Shown: piece by piece, positions 47,091 through 59,450 of the stretch
How positions within the stretch are numbered: position 1 is the stretch's first letter
How the letters are laid out: the number at the start of each line of letters is the position of its first letter
Assembly: GCF_033958435.1 (NCBI RefSeq)
Contig: NC_134142.1
Location: 101,069,001 to 101,133,000 of the forward strand
Length of the DNA stretch: 64,000 nt
From: Carettochelys insculpta
Lineage: Eukaryota; Chordata; Testudines; Carettochelyidae
Direction: 5' to 3'
Made by a program: the position numbers and the translations under genes
The notes under the pieces: generated by a model
Database searches by the model: none
What the model was told of the DNA's origin: nothing
What the model saw: only the letters and a program-made list of their open reading frames with translations

Positions 47091-47682
47091 AAGAGCTGGA
47101 TGGCTCAAGGAAAATCGACAAAGAGCTTCCACGCTGCCTGTTTAAATATAATCTTCATTTGCACATCTACTAATATAATATATGCCATCACGTGCCAGAA
47201 ATGCCCCACTGTAATTTACATTGGCCAAACTGGACAGTCTCTACGTAAAAGAATAAATGGACATAAATCAGACATCAGGAATGGTAACATACAAAAACCT
47301 GTAGGAGAACACTTCAGTCTCCCTGGACATTCAGTAACAGATTTAAAGTAGCAGTCCTACAACAACAAAAATTGAAAAATAAACTGCAAAGAGAAATTGA
47401 CCAGACACTGCGAGTGGTTGGCCCATTACAAAAGCAATTTCTCCGCTCTTGATGTTCACGCCTCCACCTTAGCTACTGATAACAGGCCACATTGACCCTG
47501 ACTGAATAGACATTGTCAGCTCTGGCCTTCCCCTTCACTGAGACTCCCTCTTTAAATCCTCCTCTGAAACCCCCCCACTCATGCATCTGACGAAGTGGGT
47601 CTTTGCCCACAAAAGCTTATGCTCAAAAATATATGTTAGTCTAAAAGGCGCCACAGGACTTCTTGTTGTTTGACTATATCCA
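47091..47682 (+). mobile_element. 3' end of a Penelope-like element with GIY-YIG domain
   Basis: The frame from 47100 encodes a GIY-YIG endonuclease remnant. IYAITCQKCPTVIYIGQTGQ holds the Y-x-I / Y-I-G motif pair, followed by SLRKRINGHKSDIRNG with the expected Arg and His and VGEHFSLPGHS. Penelope-like elements carry exactly this endonuclease after their reverse transcriptase. The RT is missing (5' truncation), and the frame stops at 47351 although related coding sequence (QQQKLKNKLQREIDQTLRVV-like) continues in another frame to about 47455. The tail ends with CTGACGAAGTGGGTCTTTGC and AAAGCTTATGCTC, a hammerhead-like segment, then TTAGTCTAAAAGGCGCCACA. Confidence 0.9.
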
Positions 47683-48169
47683 AGTTAACCATGAGTGGAA
47701 TTTGTTAGTTGCCATCTGACAGCCCTTTGGTGGTCCTTATGTAAAACTAGCTGATAGCCCCAAGTTTCATTCCTTGCAGAGAAGGGGACAATCATATTGT
47801 AGTAAAAGAAATAGGTGCAAGTGCCAGTTTTGCCACAGAATTCCAGCAGTAGCCAATGCATTTAGGCCAACATTTGCAAATGTGACTACTAATTTTGGAT
47901 TCCTTATACACTCTTGGCCTGATTTTTTGAAAAGTTTGAGCATATACCACAACAGTGGAAATCAGTGTTCTCAACACCTCTGAAAATCAGGTCCAAGGTA
48001 TCTCAGAGGGGGGAGCCAAAAACAGAGGCAAACAAAATCAGTAGCCACTTTTTGAAAATATGGGTTTAATCTCTGTTACCTGCCAACAAAGCAATTAACA
48101 CATCCCTATGGGTCCAGGTAACAGAGAGGACACACTCACTAATGATTGTGAGGCACTCAGAAGGGAGCT
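47683..48169. other. DNA with nothing recognised
   Basis: Includes an old GCCTGATTTTTTGAAAAG / CTGAAAATCAGGTCC inverted pair (47917-47993), a common decayed amniote repeat. No gene. Confidence 0.4.
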
Positions 48170-48440
48170 GACTAAGGTCTACCATTGGCCCTGGAGCAAG
48201 TTGTGTGAGAGGGCCTCAGGTGGAAAGGGAGGGGCTGAGGGCAGCCAGCCCTTAGCACTGCCTAGACTGCAACATATGCCCTCCCCACAGCCCTCAGAGC
48301 CACACTGAGTACCCAAGGCAGTGCTTTAGCAGTGATTCAAAGGGGCCCAAGGCTCCAGTCACTGCCATAACCCTTTGAATTGCCAAGCTGCAGGGCAAAT
48401 GCTCCCTTTGCCTTCCTAACCCTCTCCCTCCCCCATTCAC
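48170..48440. repeat. GC-rich interspersed repeat, related to 38110-38430
   Basis: See the matching blocks given for the 38-kb copy. The two are diverged. Confidence 0.5.
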
Positions 48441-48659
48441 GGGTATGAGAGACAGACAGCACGTGAACATTCATTTAAACTTAACCTACATCAGAGTTAC
48501 CATTGCATGACATGCACAATAAGGCCACGAAGAATAAAATACCCTCTAAAGACGAATGTTAGTCTCTATAGTTCCATCTGTACAGCAAGCAGGAACCGGC
48601 AGCAGTGAGTCTCAGAGCCTGAATCTGCACAGTTGGGCTTCTGCTACAGTGCCATAAAT

Positions 48660-48760
48660 AAAACAAAAAAGCAGTCCTGTAGCACTTTAAAGGCTAACAA
48701 AATAATTTATTTGGTGATGAGCTCTCTTGGGACAGATCCACTTCTTCAGATCTGGAGAAT
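48660..48760 (-). mobile_element. PLE tail fragment, antisense single arm
   Basis: AAACAAAAAAGCAGTCCTGT, then AGCACTTTAAAGGCTAAC and GGGACAGATCCACTTCTTCAG match the antisense arm of the fold-back units at 11.2 and 36.4 kb. The complementary sense arm is missing here. Confidence 0.8.
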
Positions 48761-48903
48761 TCTGCTATAAATAGTTAAGCAGACGGTCAGCATTGAGCAG
48801 GAGCCTGGACTTTGAAGCCTAGGGAGGCAGTGGGTTTTAGAGTCTGATGTCTACACAGCTATTTTAGAGCCATAGCATGAGCTCCACGAGACTGTGGCTC
48901 TGA

Positions 48904-49291
48904 GGGATTGTCTATACTTTTGTTTATTTTTTTCATTTAAAAAAATACTTTTTTCCCCAAGAAAAAAAAGTGGAGTGCTCACATTGCCACTCAAGAAAAG
49001 TCGAGTTGAGAGGCCTTTTCACTTCCAAATAATAACTCCAGCTATCTGAATGATTTTCATCATATCCCTGCCTCAAGGTTGAAAATGAATGCATGTGAAC
49101 AAAAGCATAGCTATTCTTGGCTTATGCGAATGCTCCTTTTGCAATGCCGCGGCTCTCAACTGTGGCTGTAAATGAGAACGCTCCATTTCACAACACTGTG
49201 GCTGCGTGAATGCGATTTTCCAACTTTACTTGTTTCAACCTTGGGACATCGAAAAAAGTAACACTGAAAAAACATGTGGTGTAGCCACAAC
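48904..49291. mobile_element. Degraded fold-back MITE
   Basis: Starts GGGATTGTCTATACTTTTG, and the complement of its end reads GGTTGTGGCTACACCACAT. Inner blocks such as GAATGCTCCTTTTGC and GAACGCTCCATTTC are repeated, and AAAGTCGAGTTGAGAG suggests the TCGA-containing interiors of the related MITEs. Confidence 0.5.
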
Positions 49292-50883
49292 CTGAAGCTC
49301 ACTGCTGTGAGTTGCTGCTTGTGGTGTTGCTAGATCATAGAGGTCATGATCGTGTGGGGAAGCTGTACTGCTACTGATGCTGTTCTGTTCTAAGTCAGAA
49401 GTCTTATTCTTTGGGGTGGGTCAGTCTGTCAATTTTCAGCAGCCTAATTTCACTGCAATAAAAAATATGTTTTTTTAAAATTAATTTCTCAGCTCTTTTC
49501 TTTTTTTTTTTTTAATAGCTAATATTTTCAGTGAGGCCCACAAAAACATCAATTCTTTAGGCTGGCCTATAAACAAAGATGTTTTGATATACCAGGGAGA
49601 ACTATGCAAACTGATGTAGTAGTATCTGAACAAAACAACCATGGTAATGTAATCTCTCTACAAAGCACAGCAGGGGAGAGGCTGGAAGTGGGGCAGGGAA
49701 TTAAAGTTTGCCAAGTGGAAAAAGACAAAATCATTAGGGAAAAATATTGTCAGGCTTCTGGGAGAGAATTATAGCCATTGAAAAGTAGAAACAAAAACAA
49801 AGCTACAAAAACATTAACAGCTGTCTCTTTTCATGTGGAAATCTGCTTTGATTGGATGCTTTCTGTTTAAAGCAAAACTGAGTCACAGACAAATAAGATG
49901 AAAGTTAGGGAGGGCCATGCAGGTAATGCTGACGAGGGCAGGAAAAAAACATGATAATTTATGATTTATTTTTCTTTTAACCCTCTGTGTTTTGAGTCCT
50001 TCACCCAAATTTAGGCCTGTGGAAAAGTCCAAGTTTCAAATGTCACCAGATAACCCACCCAGTAGCCTGGTCCAAAACATGGGAAAATAAATCTACCCTC
50101 TTTCCTCTTAGATATTTCAGCAGGTATAAATCACGAGTAAAAAAGGCAGTAGTTTCTCAAATGAAGTCTGAACGTGAGAATGTGCTAGGAGCAGATAACT
50201 AGGGCAAAGAAAATTACTCCTTTTGTATAATGATGTGGAAGCAAATCCATTAGCTGAGAACACTGGTTGGCGGAAACAGACCTCAGAAACAAAGGGCCAG
50301 GATATTAAAACAATCTTTCAGCCCAGTACAAAATATCTAACAGAGTCATGTACAGAAAGAATCATCATAAAGCAAGGCTGTAAACTGTCCCAGAGGTCTT
50401 ACATTTCTGCTCCATCACTATTTAGAGTTCATGATACTCACAAGTCTGAACACAGCACCAAGCAATTTTTGCAGACTATTATCAAGACAATGAGCGCTCT
50501 GGGGTCCAACCAGAAAACTCACTCAATGAAATCTAGTAAGGCAGCAGTAACACCTCCTGTACTAACGGTGATAAGAGTATTGCTCCATGGTATGTCGATA
50601 TGAGATGATCCCTTTGTGCCAAGAGGCCAGTAAGAGAGCCTACTTGAGGACAAATATTATCTTACACACTATAAATACACAAAAATAAGATTAGAGGCAA
50701 CTGTTGTAACACCAGCTAGCTTTAGCTTCCCTGATAATACCCCATAGAACTATGGCTAGCTTGTTAGCCTAGTACAGACTAAGACAGAAGAATGACAACA
50801 ACTAAATCTCCTGTATCAGTATGTGTTCCTTACACATCTTGCATTCAGGTATTTCCCTCACTCTGACTTGGTTACGTTTTTGA
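49292..50883. other. DNA with nothing recognised
   Basis: T-run at 49502-49514. A plus frame at 50223-50603 (126 codons) has no recognisable domain and biased composition typical of chance frames. Confidence 0.4.
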
Positions 50884-51029
50884 TAGGGTGACCATATATC
50901 TCTATACTGAATTGAGGACACCTGGACAGAAAATAAGGGATAACTTGCCCATTTTTAAGAAAGTCAGGACACCTGTAGAAGGGCGTAAATACAGGAATGT
51001 CCCTTTAAATGGGACATTTGGTCAACCTA
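50884..51029. mobile_element. Short MITE with AGGGTGACCA ends
   Basis: TAGGGTGACCATAT at the left and ATTTGGTCAACCTA at the right are inverted, with TA at both outer edges. The body has AGGACACCTGGACAG and AGGACACCTGTAG plus CCCTTTAAATGGGACA. It resembles a known vertebrate element family beginning AGGGTGACCAGATG. Confidence 0.65.
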
Positions 51030-51329
51030 GCTCTTGAAATCTGACACAAAGTAACTTATCTCTCTCTATCCACTCTATTTGTGTGTCCATGCAAAAGCGT
51101 GAGATAGGATTACCATTTACACAGTCTTGGATCTTAAATAATACAACATAACAACATATAGCAGTGGTAACATTAATTCAAAACCATATGTCCAAAGTTT
51201 CTCCTTATTCTCTCCAACAGAAATGTTGATTGGCCTGTGCATTTGAGCAACTCTGGGTGCAGAAGCCCAGCTCCTCGCCTTGCGTGGGTGCCTTGGGGCA
51301 TGCATAGCACTAACTAGCTTAAAGGGAAT

Positions 51330-51445
51330 TTAGATGATACCATAAAAATTCATGGTACACCCACACTTTGAATACTGTGTGGAGTTCTGGTCACCCCATC
51401 TAAAAAAGATACACTAGAATTGGAAGAATTATAGAGAAGGAAAAA
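51330..51445. repeat. CR1/L3-like LINE fragment
   Basis: CACACTTTGAATACTGTGTG followed by GAGTTCTGGTCACCCCATCT and AAAAAAGATACACTAGAATTGG follows the order of a sequence common in ancient amniote CR1/L3 LINEs. Clade and strand are not fixed. Confidence 0.6.
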
Positions 51446-52394
51446 AGAAAAAAATCCTGAGCTGGGTCACCTGACCACATAAAAAATGTCGGAGCTCGCT
51501 TTGTTCCAACAGCTTTTCCTTGCTCTTGTGAGCTTGGCAGGGAGCTGAGACAGAAATGGGAACAATCCATGAATTGCAATTGCCTGCCTGCTCACATGAA
51601 AGAGGAGGGGAATGATGGAGCCATGGAAAAGCACACGTAACAATCACAGGCAAACCAGCCATCAGAGTTTACTGCAGGCAGAGCATCAAGCTCTAATTTT
51701 GGGATTTGCAGTGCTGTTGCTGTCCACAATTTGGGAAGTGTCTATGAAATCCCAGTAACTCAGGGGAATGAAGGTGACAGTGGACTAACTGTAAACCAAA
51801 TTAATTTGGATACTAATTAGATTTTAGAACCTGACATTCATGATGGTTTCTTATCAAGAAATTAGTTTCAAGGTGCATCATCAGGACCAATCCCCCTGTT
51901 TTGCGAGGCCAACCCTGAAGTATTCTACCCTGGCTGTGCTGTGGCGGTGGGGGAGGCATGTGGTGCTTGGTGGTACAGAATTCTCTTGCTCTCTGCTCCC
52001 ACTGAGGGAGGAGAACAGATAAGGAGACTGAAGAAGAAAGAGCTGATCTGTAAGCAGCAGGGCCTGTACTACAGACAGTGCCCAAAACTGTGAGGCCTTA
52101 AATAGCTGTTTGATTCGGAAGCCAGCATTTAAATGTCTAGAATGACTGTACTGGTGGCTGAAGGGCAGCTCAGTAAGCTCCAAGCAGCAGCTGAGTGGCA
52201 CAGACATAAAAGCACAGTGCTGTTTATTCAATTGCAACTGCTGTAAGTGAAAGGAAGGAAACAAAAAGATGCCACCATGGCCATTTCCCTGCTATCACTG
52301 GGATGGGGGATGGGCAGAACATTTCTGAAGAGTACATAACCAACATATTTCGCAGCTATATAGAATTCTCCTCACAAAGCCCTTAGTGAAAGTT
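51446..52394. other. DNA with nothing recognised
   Basis: No gene, RNA or clear repeat. Confidence 0.4.
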
Positions 52395-52560
52395 CGTCTC
52401 ATCATGTCCTGTGAGATATAGTGGGTCAGTTCTATAATCTTCACCTTACCAGTGAAAGATGCTGAGAGAGTTGAAGAGCTTTTTCCAAGGTCACAGAACT
52501 TGTCAGCATTAGAGAGAGAATTAGAGACTGACTACAGCTAGATCTAGCCCTGTGCTCAGT
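52395..52560 (-). repeat. MIR-like SINE fragment, antisense
   Basis: Antisense MIR order: CTATAATCTTCACCTTACCA, then AAGAGCTTTTTCCAAGGTCA followed by CAGAACTTGTCAGC, then CTAGCCCTGTGCTCAGTG. Confidence 0.55.
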
Positions 52561-52875
52561 GTGATTTTTTCAAACAAACCTATAGCTCAGGCTTCTTCTG
52601 TTTACTGTATGTGAATGACTCCTATAGTTCTTAATGACTGAGACCACTGAACCTAAGTATTAGTTTTGTTACAGAAAAATCAAGATTTCCCATAATAAAA
52701 AATGAATACAAAAATCCTTCTACAAGTTCTTCCAACCCTTTTAGGGGTTATTACAAGCTGTTCCCCATCTCTCTCAAGCATGACAGCATTCTCCTTATTG
52801 CTATGTCCCACACAAAGTTCCACCTATCTAAGGGCTCTCCCTTCGGAGCCCATCAGCCCAGTCCTACTTCAGTTA

Positions 52876-53172
52876 GGCTGGGTCTACACTGGGGGCTAAG
52901 TACAGATTAAGATATATGTAACGCCAGCTAAGTTAACTGCATAGCTGGAGTCAACATACCTTGATTTGAACTTTGGCACCATGCCCACAGCAGGAGGTCA
53001 AAGGGACAAATGCTGCCGTAGACTTCCTTTTCTCTTTCCAACTGCCAGGAGTACTGGGGTCGACAGGAGCACCCTCACCACTCAATTTAGCATGTCCCAA
53101 CTAGATGCCCTAAGTCAAACAATGGAAGATTGACCCCTGAAGAGTCGATCTGCTGTAAGTATAGATGTGCCT
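52876..53172. mobile_element. MITE with GGCTGGGTCTACACTGGGGG end
   Basis: The left end GGCTGGGTCTACACTGGGGG, followed by CTAAGTACAGATTAAGATA, pairs loosely with the right end, whose complement is AAAGGCACATCTATACTTAC. GTTAACTGCATAGCTGGAGT and GGGGTCGACAGGAG blocks are typical of a reptilian fold-back family I recognise in outline. Confidence 0.65.
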
Positions 53173-56100
53173 TTAGACAGTACAAGTACACCTCCTGCCC
53201 AGTATCTAAGAATGCTCCCCTAACAGCACTTCCAAGCCCTCCCTGCCTGCCACCAGGGGGTCCCATTTTGCACCAAAATCTCATGTGTTTAGAAAGGCCA
53301 CTGAGCACAGGGTTAATCAAGCTGTAACCAGAACAGCCTTTTTTTCCATCTCAAAATAGTTTTTTTGAATCTTAACCCCCACATCAAGCTACACTGACCA
53401 GGCTAGAAGTTGTTCACTGGTTGGGGAAAAGGGGTGGACCATATACAAAACTCCAGATCAGAAAAGCCCCAAATATGGGAGACCATTTGATTCAGACACA
53501 CATTTTTCAGCTCAGGACCCTCTTAATTTTAATAGCTAAATTACTAGAATACTTGGTGGAGTCACTGCCCCTGGAGCCTGAAAATGTCCTTGTCTCTCAG
53601 CTGCTTCACTTTCAGTGGCAAGGCTATTGTGCTTGTGCAGAATTGACGTTAAAGCTTTTGGCACCCTAGGGAGACTAGATTACAGGCTATGTGCACTCAG
53701 AGTTTTAAGAAGAGTTTTGTGGGTAAAGAGGATCATCAGCAAAATAATGGGTTTAATCAGACATTAAAGACAATCAGTGGAAATCCACCCTTTGTTTTCT
53801 TCTTTATGGTAACTATAAGCATCAAAAATTAGGGGCTTGGGTAGTTGTCATTACATGGTTAAAAGCAGAGACAATGTTAATAGCTGCATTACATTTGAAA
53901 TCAAGCACAAAGCCTGACTTTGGGGAAGCAAATCTTCAACACATATTCGTTATCCCCTTTGGTACCTTATGTTTTTTGGTCCTGCGCTCATGCTTATCTG
54001 ATGTTACAGCCAGGTATCAGTGACAGCTGGGGATTGATTTATTTTTGCCCTGTATCCTGTTTGTGCATGGAATTCCTAACAGTCAGCTGTACTCTTAAAG
54101 GCACAGGCCCCACAGCTACAAAACCACTTACAAGGCAATTCTAGACAAGAATCTGCCTCTAAAAAACAAATGACCAGCTCCTCTGGGTCAACATCCTTCA
54201 GAAAGGATCACAATGTTACCAACTAAAAACGTTATGGCAGGTCTCATGATACCTGATCTTCTCTTAAAGCCAGTCATGGAATCCTGTGATTAGATGAGAA
54301 CCTTAGCTTTCTAGGTGACAAGGGGCGGGGGAAAAGGAAGAGTAAATTTCTAGCCATACGAACACAGAGTAAAACCTGAAAATGTTACCTGAATGTATGC
54401 TAGAGACTCCAAAACAAAAGGGAAAATAAAAAGAACCCAAAAATTATTTTCTACAATTTCGTGATTTTTAAGACAATTTCATTTGGGAAGAATGACTCAT
54501 GATTTTTTGAACACCTGGGGTTGGCAGTACTGAATACTGCATATCTGTGAAACATCTCTGTCAGCTTTTTCTGCCAGTTACAAATCTACCCCACCCACAG
54601 TCCCCTGGCTTTTCTCATTTAATCCCCTGCCTAATCTTGCATCCTGATCCATACTGTATCTGTAGGTTCCCACATGGTACAAATTCCTTTGCTTTAATAT
54701 CGAAGTAAGGAGAGACTGAAGTTCTTTTTTGACCTATATAATCACTAGGAAATAGATGTACAAATACTGGACAACTTTTGTCACTAAAACCTTCTAAATT
54801 GTAATAAGTCTTTAAAATACTGGTGAAGGGCACCAGAAAGTCTGAGCTCCTATGATGCTCCTCACTGCCCAATCAGCATCATCTTTTGTTTCATGAAACT
54901 AAAACATGGGATGTTAGGTCAGAAATTCTATTTAAAAAAATTAGTGTAATACAAATTACACCTATTTAGAAATCTATCACCTTTTCATAAATTTGCTTAT
55001 TTTATGCATTTCACCCAGCTTAGGCCAAATAAACAGACTCATAATTTTCACTTCCTGGTTCTTGTGCAAAACTAAAGTGATTCACATAGGTTGCAAATGC
55101 TGCAGGGAAATGTTTCAATACAAAGAACGTTTGTATTACTGAAGTTTAAGACAACTAAAGAAAACATTTTTATTGCTGGGTTTTTAAGACAAGACTTTTT
55201 TTTTGTTTTGTTTTTTGGGTTTTTTTTTGGGGGGGGTGTTACTCAAGCCCTATATTTTGGGCCCAGACAAATTGTTTTATGAACATTAATTTAGCTTGTA
55301 CTAAGCATTGAGTTGATTTTATGTCTCATTAAGGCAGCTGCGCTAGCCCACCAGAATGCTCAGATCCCTAATGCGTGCCCTGGCTGAATTACTGTGATCA
55401 CTTTTGCAGGACTCCCTAACCCTATTACCTGACAGCAATGCAGGCATAAATGTGTCACCACAGTATCTGCCAAAATCAGGAGCTCGGAGTATATTATTCC
55501 AAATGCTAAGAGAAATTGTCTGGCTTCCAGCAGAGCAGCAAAGAATTGTTTTTAAACAAGATTAAGGGAGTTACTATACCACCATAAAAGGCCATGTTTC
55601 AGGCCATGGCTGGATTCCCAAGCCCGGTTTTGTATAAGTTCTGGAGAAAAATCCATAAAGAAGTTACAGAACTAACCAGAAGTATGGAGTGCCTTAGTGA
55701 TGACGACTGGATAAGGAGCTTAAGCATATACAGTTTGGAGATGAGAAGGCTGCAGCGGGTATCTTCTTGTATTATATAAGTACCTTAAGGAAGATCTCAA
55801 GGATTTGGGGGATGGATAAATTTGAACTAAGCACAGCAGAAACGTGGACATTTCTAAAATCAAATTTAAAGTAGTTTGTTTTAATCTCAACAGAGGGTCT
55901 ATTTTCTCCTGAAAAGCTTGTCAGTACACCATATGTAATTCTTTGCCTGAGGAAATAATGTCAGAATCCAAATGACCAAGATTCAAGAAAATAAAGATGG
56001 ACGATTACTTGTATGCTAGTGATATCTCAAGGAATAAATGGGATTAGATGCTTAACTGTGGTGATTCTTGCTTGCATGCACAGGGTTGAACTGATCACAA

Positions 56101-56299
56101 TATTTAGAGAGTCAGGAAGGAATCTCTCTTTTTCCAGTGTATAATAGGGATCGGTGTGTGTGCATATGTGGAGGGGGAGATGAGGTAGGTACATCCCACC
56201 TGATCCATGAATCCAGATCACAGGGTGAGGTTACTGATTCCTGTCTTGTGTGTTCTGACAACATTATCTATATTACAAACTTTGATCAATGCCAACATA
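53173..56299. other. DNA with nothing recognised
   Basis: T/G-run at 55196-55237. No gene or RNA found. Confidence 0.4.
55196..55237. repeat. T-rich/G-rich homopolymer tract
   Basis: TTTTTTTTTGTTTTGTTTTT followed by TGGG, a further T-run and eight G. Prone to assembly error. Confidence 0.85.
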
Positions 56300-56832
56300 A
56301 AGCTACTGCAGATAGTATAATACTTGGGTACATGTATGGGTAGCTCCTGTTTCGGTGGTCTCCATACAGAAGTGCTTGTATTTATGCACAATGCAATGCA
56401 CTATGGGTGCATGGTATCCCAATGCACAGTGCATCACCGTCTTTTGAGAAGATTGGCAATGCATGGTAGGGGTACAAAAAGAGTGACTGGAAACAAAGGC
56501 AACTTCCCAGCATGCAGCTGTCTGCAGCTATATCCCATCTTATTTGTGCTTTTAATAAAGTTTTCCTAAACCCACATGGATTTTCTTGTTGTCTGTCATC
56601 TCAGACAGAAGTATGGAACCTGCACAGCTCTACACTATAGTAAAATATTGCTAACATAGGACACATGGTTTTCCAGTACTTGCAGACTGTAAAAACCATC
56701 AAATCAACAGGGAACATGATGCTTTCTTAAGAGGACCGATTGCTATGAGACACAGCGGGAATCAATTCAAGGCTGCTATTGACATTCACAGAGTAGCTGT
56801 AGATGGTGGAGTGCTGCTTCTGAGCCCCCAAA

Positions 56833-57745
56833 ATGAGCACTCAGGTGTGGGACTGCATTGTAATGGAACGTTGGGATGATGAACAGCGGCTGAAAAGCTT
56901 TTGGAGGTGCAAGGCCACATTCCTGAATCTGTGTGGTGCACTCACCATGGCCCTCCAGAGAAGAGTAACAGAATGAAAGCTGCACTGGCAGCGAAGAAGC
57001 AAGGGCAGTCATACTGCAAAAACTTGCAAAGCCAGACTGCTGCTGCTCAGCGGGAAATCACTTTGGAGTTAGAAAATCCAGTACAGAGATCACTGTCAAG
57101 TGTGCAGAACCATAATCATTTGCTGCTATGCAGGACTGTGACTTTTGAAAATGTGCAGGCTACAGTAGATAGATTTCTAGCAATAGGGTTCCCAAACTGC
57201 AATGGAGCAAAAGACTACAGAGATATCAATATTTGGCACCAGACCACCTTGGCACAGAGTACATTAGCAGAGTACCTCTACTTTTCTGTTGTTAGCAAGC
57301 ACAGGTAGATCATCAGGGATACTTCACTGACATCCGTATCATCTGGTCAGGGAGGATGTTAAAGATGCGAGCAGCAAACACCATGGGTCTGCTTATAAAG
57401 CTACAAGCATGGACTTTCTTTTCTTACAGACTACCACTGGCAACACAGAAATGTCAGTGGAGATCCTGACGGACCCAGCTTCTCTCTTGTTCCCATGGCT
57501 CATGAAGATGTACACCAACCACCTCTCCAGTACCAAGAAGAGTCAGCTATTGGCTTAGCAAGTGTAGAATGACAGTCGAATGTGCTTTTCATAGATTGAA
57601 GAGATGCTGTCATTGTTTACACACAAAATTGGATCGCAGTGAAAACACACTCCAATGGTTGCAGCTTCCTGCTGTGTCCTGCATGGTATCTAGGAAGCAA
57701 AGGAGGAAAGGCTGCTACTGGGATAGAGGTCAAGCAGTTGTCGCC
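56833..57745 (+). pseudogene. Harbinger DDE transposase (copy 2), broken
   Basis: Reading through at least four frameshifts, recognisable segments follow in the family order. They are MSTQVWDCIVMERWDDEQRL from ATG 56833, ATFLNLCGALTMALQRR, then KLAKPDCCCSAGNHFGVRKS, VDRFLAIGFPNCNGAKD, YFSVV, then SLLFPWLMKMYTNHL and CRMTVECAFHRLKR. The first catalytic Asp lies in GAKD, and the third residue keeps Glu (TVECAF), unlike copy 1. The second Asp region (GDxxYPLLPW) is eroded to DPASLLFPW. Stops and indels make it inactive. It parallels copy 1 closely enough to belong to the same broad lineage. Confidence 0.87.
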
Positions 57746-58982
57746 TGAGTTTGAGCAGTCAGACACAAGAGCTATTAGAAAAGATCAATACAGCTCTATA
57801 TGGCCAAAGGAGGCTTTGAAAAAGTTCCTTAACAATGATCCATAGCAGTGTGTTGTGGTGTACTGTGCTCTACCTGGCCCTGCTGTTTCAAGGACAGTGG
57901 GTATTGGGTAATGCTTGGTGTGCAGTCAGGAATATAACACTGTCAATGCACCTATTTTGTGCTGCTCAGTGTATATTTATGTGTTTGTCACTGATACTAT
58001 GAGTCATGGCATGCTGTACATTTCAGCTCTGCTAGACATTCTTTCAGTTCTGCTAGGCATTCTGCAGCATATGCTATGAACTAGTAAAGATGAATTATTT
58101 TCTAAACAAAATCAGTGCAAAGAAAATGGTTCAATTTAAAAGCAAATGCATTAATAACTCAATAAATTAATAGAACATAACTGAACGGGAAAGCATATTC
58201 AGGTCAATTTCACCTACACACAGGGACTATAGATTTTGCAGATCGTTGTATATGAAGCTGTGGTTGTTCTTAATGTCCTGAGTGTGGAATGGGAGATGTA
58301 GAGATGCAGTACTCTTCCTGTCCTACTTATTTCCCTCAGGAATTCCATGGATATAGAAAGGGGACTCCCCTCCCCCCAGCCCATAACAGCAGCACCTGCA
58401 GACAAATATATAGGGAATCTTTGTCAATACAGTCACAATGGAAAGTCCAAGTCAAGACTCAGAACGCTGCTCCCTAGCTTCCCTAAAGTTTTGAAGAAGA
58501 CATGCTTATTGACACATCCGCTTTAGAGTGGTTGTACATGGCTATCATCTAACCGGGGTGAAGAAAATGAGGAAGAGATTGCTCAGTTGCCTAAAACTAA
58601 GAGTACAAAGCAATGCCACTGAATATTGACCTCATTTTCCACAAGCAGTAGCAAGTTTAGCTGTTCTCTCTCTCCTGAAGGTAATGAAGGCACAGAGTGC
58701 ACAGCTGCTGTTAGTGCCCCGAAGCCATCAGGACTGCATGTCTATGTTCCGGAGTGGTACCTGCTGAAGTTATCACTCACTAGTGTGGGAAAGTATCCTA
58801 CTGTTACAAAAAAATAATGAAAAGCCAATAGCCGGTATCCTGTTAAGGTGGAGGCACCATCAGTATATCATTGCACAGAGACATGCAATTACTTACCAGA
58901 AGTTCTGTCCCCTTTACCTGGCTCATGCATGCTCATCTGCCAGGATTGACTGAATTGTGGTAGAGTCTCAAACAGGTCCTGT
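57746..58982. other. Interior of Harbinger copy 2, no intact frame
   Basis: Between the convergent fossils. The region where the C-terminal half of the Myb-like protein would be expected could not be read confidently. Confidence 0.45.
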
Positions 58983-59340
58983 CTAGCTGGACCTCCTGGT
59001 CATGTCTCTTTCATCCTCCTCCTTTTTCCCTTCCACCTCCTCCTTGACTTTGCTATTCGTGCCAGAAATCTCTGGCTTGGGTTCTTCCGTGGCATGTGGG
59101 TAGAGCAAGGAGTCCCTGCCAAATATGGTATGCAGCATTCTGTAAAAGCTGCAGGTTTGGGGCTCAGCTCCAGACTGAATGGTCACTTCCTTGGCCTTCT
59201 GATATGTCTGCCACAATTCCTTCACTTTCACGTGGCAGTGCTGATGGTCTCCATCATATCCCTTGTCCAGCATCCTTGACCAAATGTGCTAAGAGATATT
59301 GATATTTCTTTGCCTGGCAGGCCTCTTCTTTCCCTGGGGC
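58983..59340 (-). pseudogene. Harbinger Myb/SANT-like protein (copy 2)
   Basis: The minus-strand frame contains MLDKGYDGDHQHCHVKVKEL, then WQTYQKAKEV, QSGAEPQTCSFYRMLHTIFG and an acidic tail (EEVEGKKEEDERD). It lines up with CRVKVKELWESYHKVQKANG and YYEQMDAILGRD of copy 1. Upstream in frame lies a stop (NINIS* before HIWSRMLDKG), where related proteins continue the Myb-like domain. The conserved helix-3 VKVKELW is intact. A fossil DNA-binding partner of the copy 2 transposase. Confidence 0.85.
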
Positions 59341-59450
59341 CATGAAAGCCAACATCTCCTCTCTACATCAAGCCAGAGAGCATCTGGAGTGTACAGCCAG
59401 CCTGGGCAGCTGAACAGTTACACAAAACAATCACGCAACACCACTGAATG

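Larger units (their letters stand above)
56300..59450. mobile_element. Decayed PIF/Harbinger transposon (copy 2)
   Basis: Contains a transposase fossil on the plus strand and a Myb-like fossil on the minus strand, converging, which is the same gene order as copy 1 in inverted orientation. Near the left edge, CACTATGGGTGCATGGTATCCC resembles the subterminal CACTGTGGGATAGGTACCC of copy 1. The terminal repeats are too decayed to place exactly, so the limits are approximate. Confidence 0.75.

Noticed and set aside
50223..50603. 126-codon plus frame as a possible exon or gene
   Set aside because: No domain recognised, no matching splice context that I could defend, ordinary AT-rich composition.
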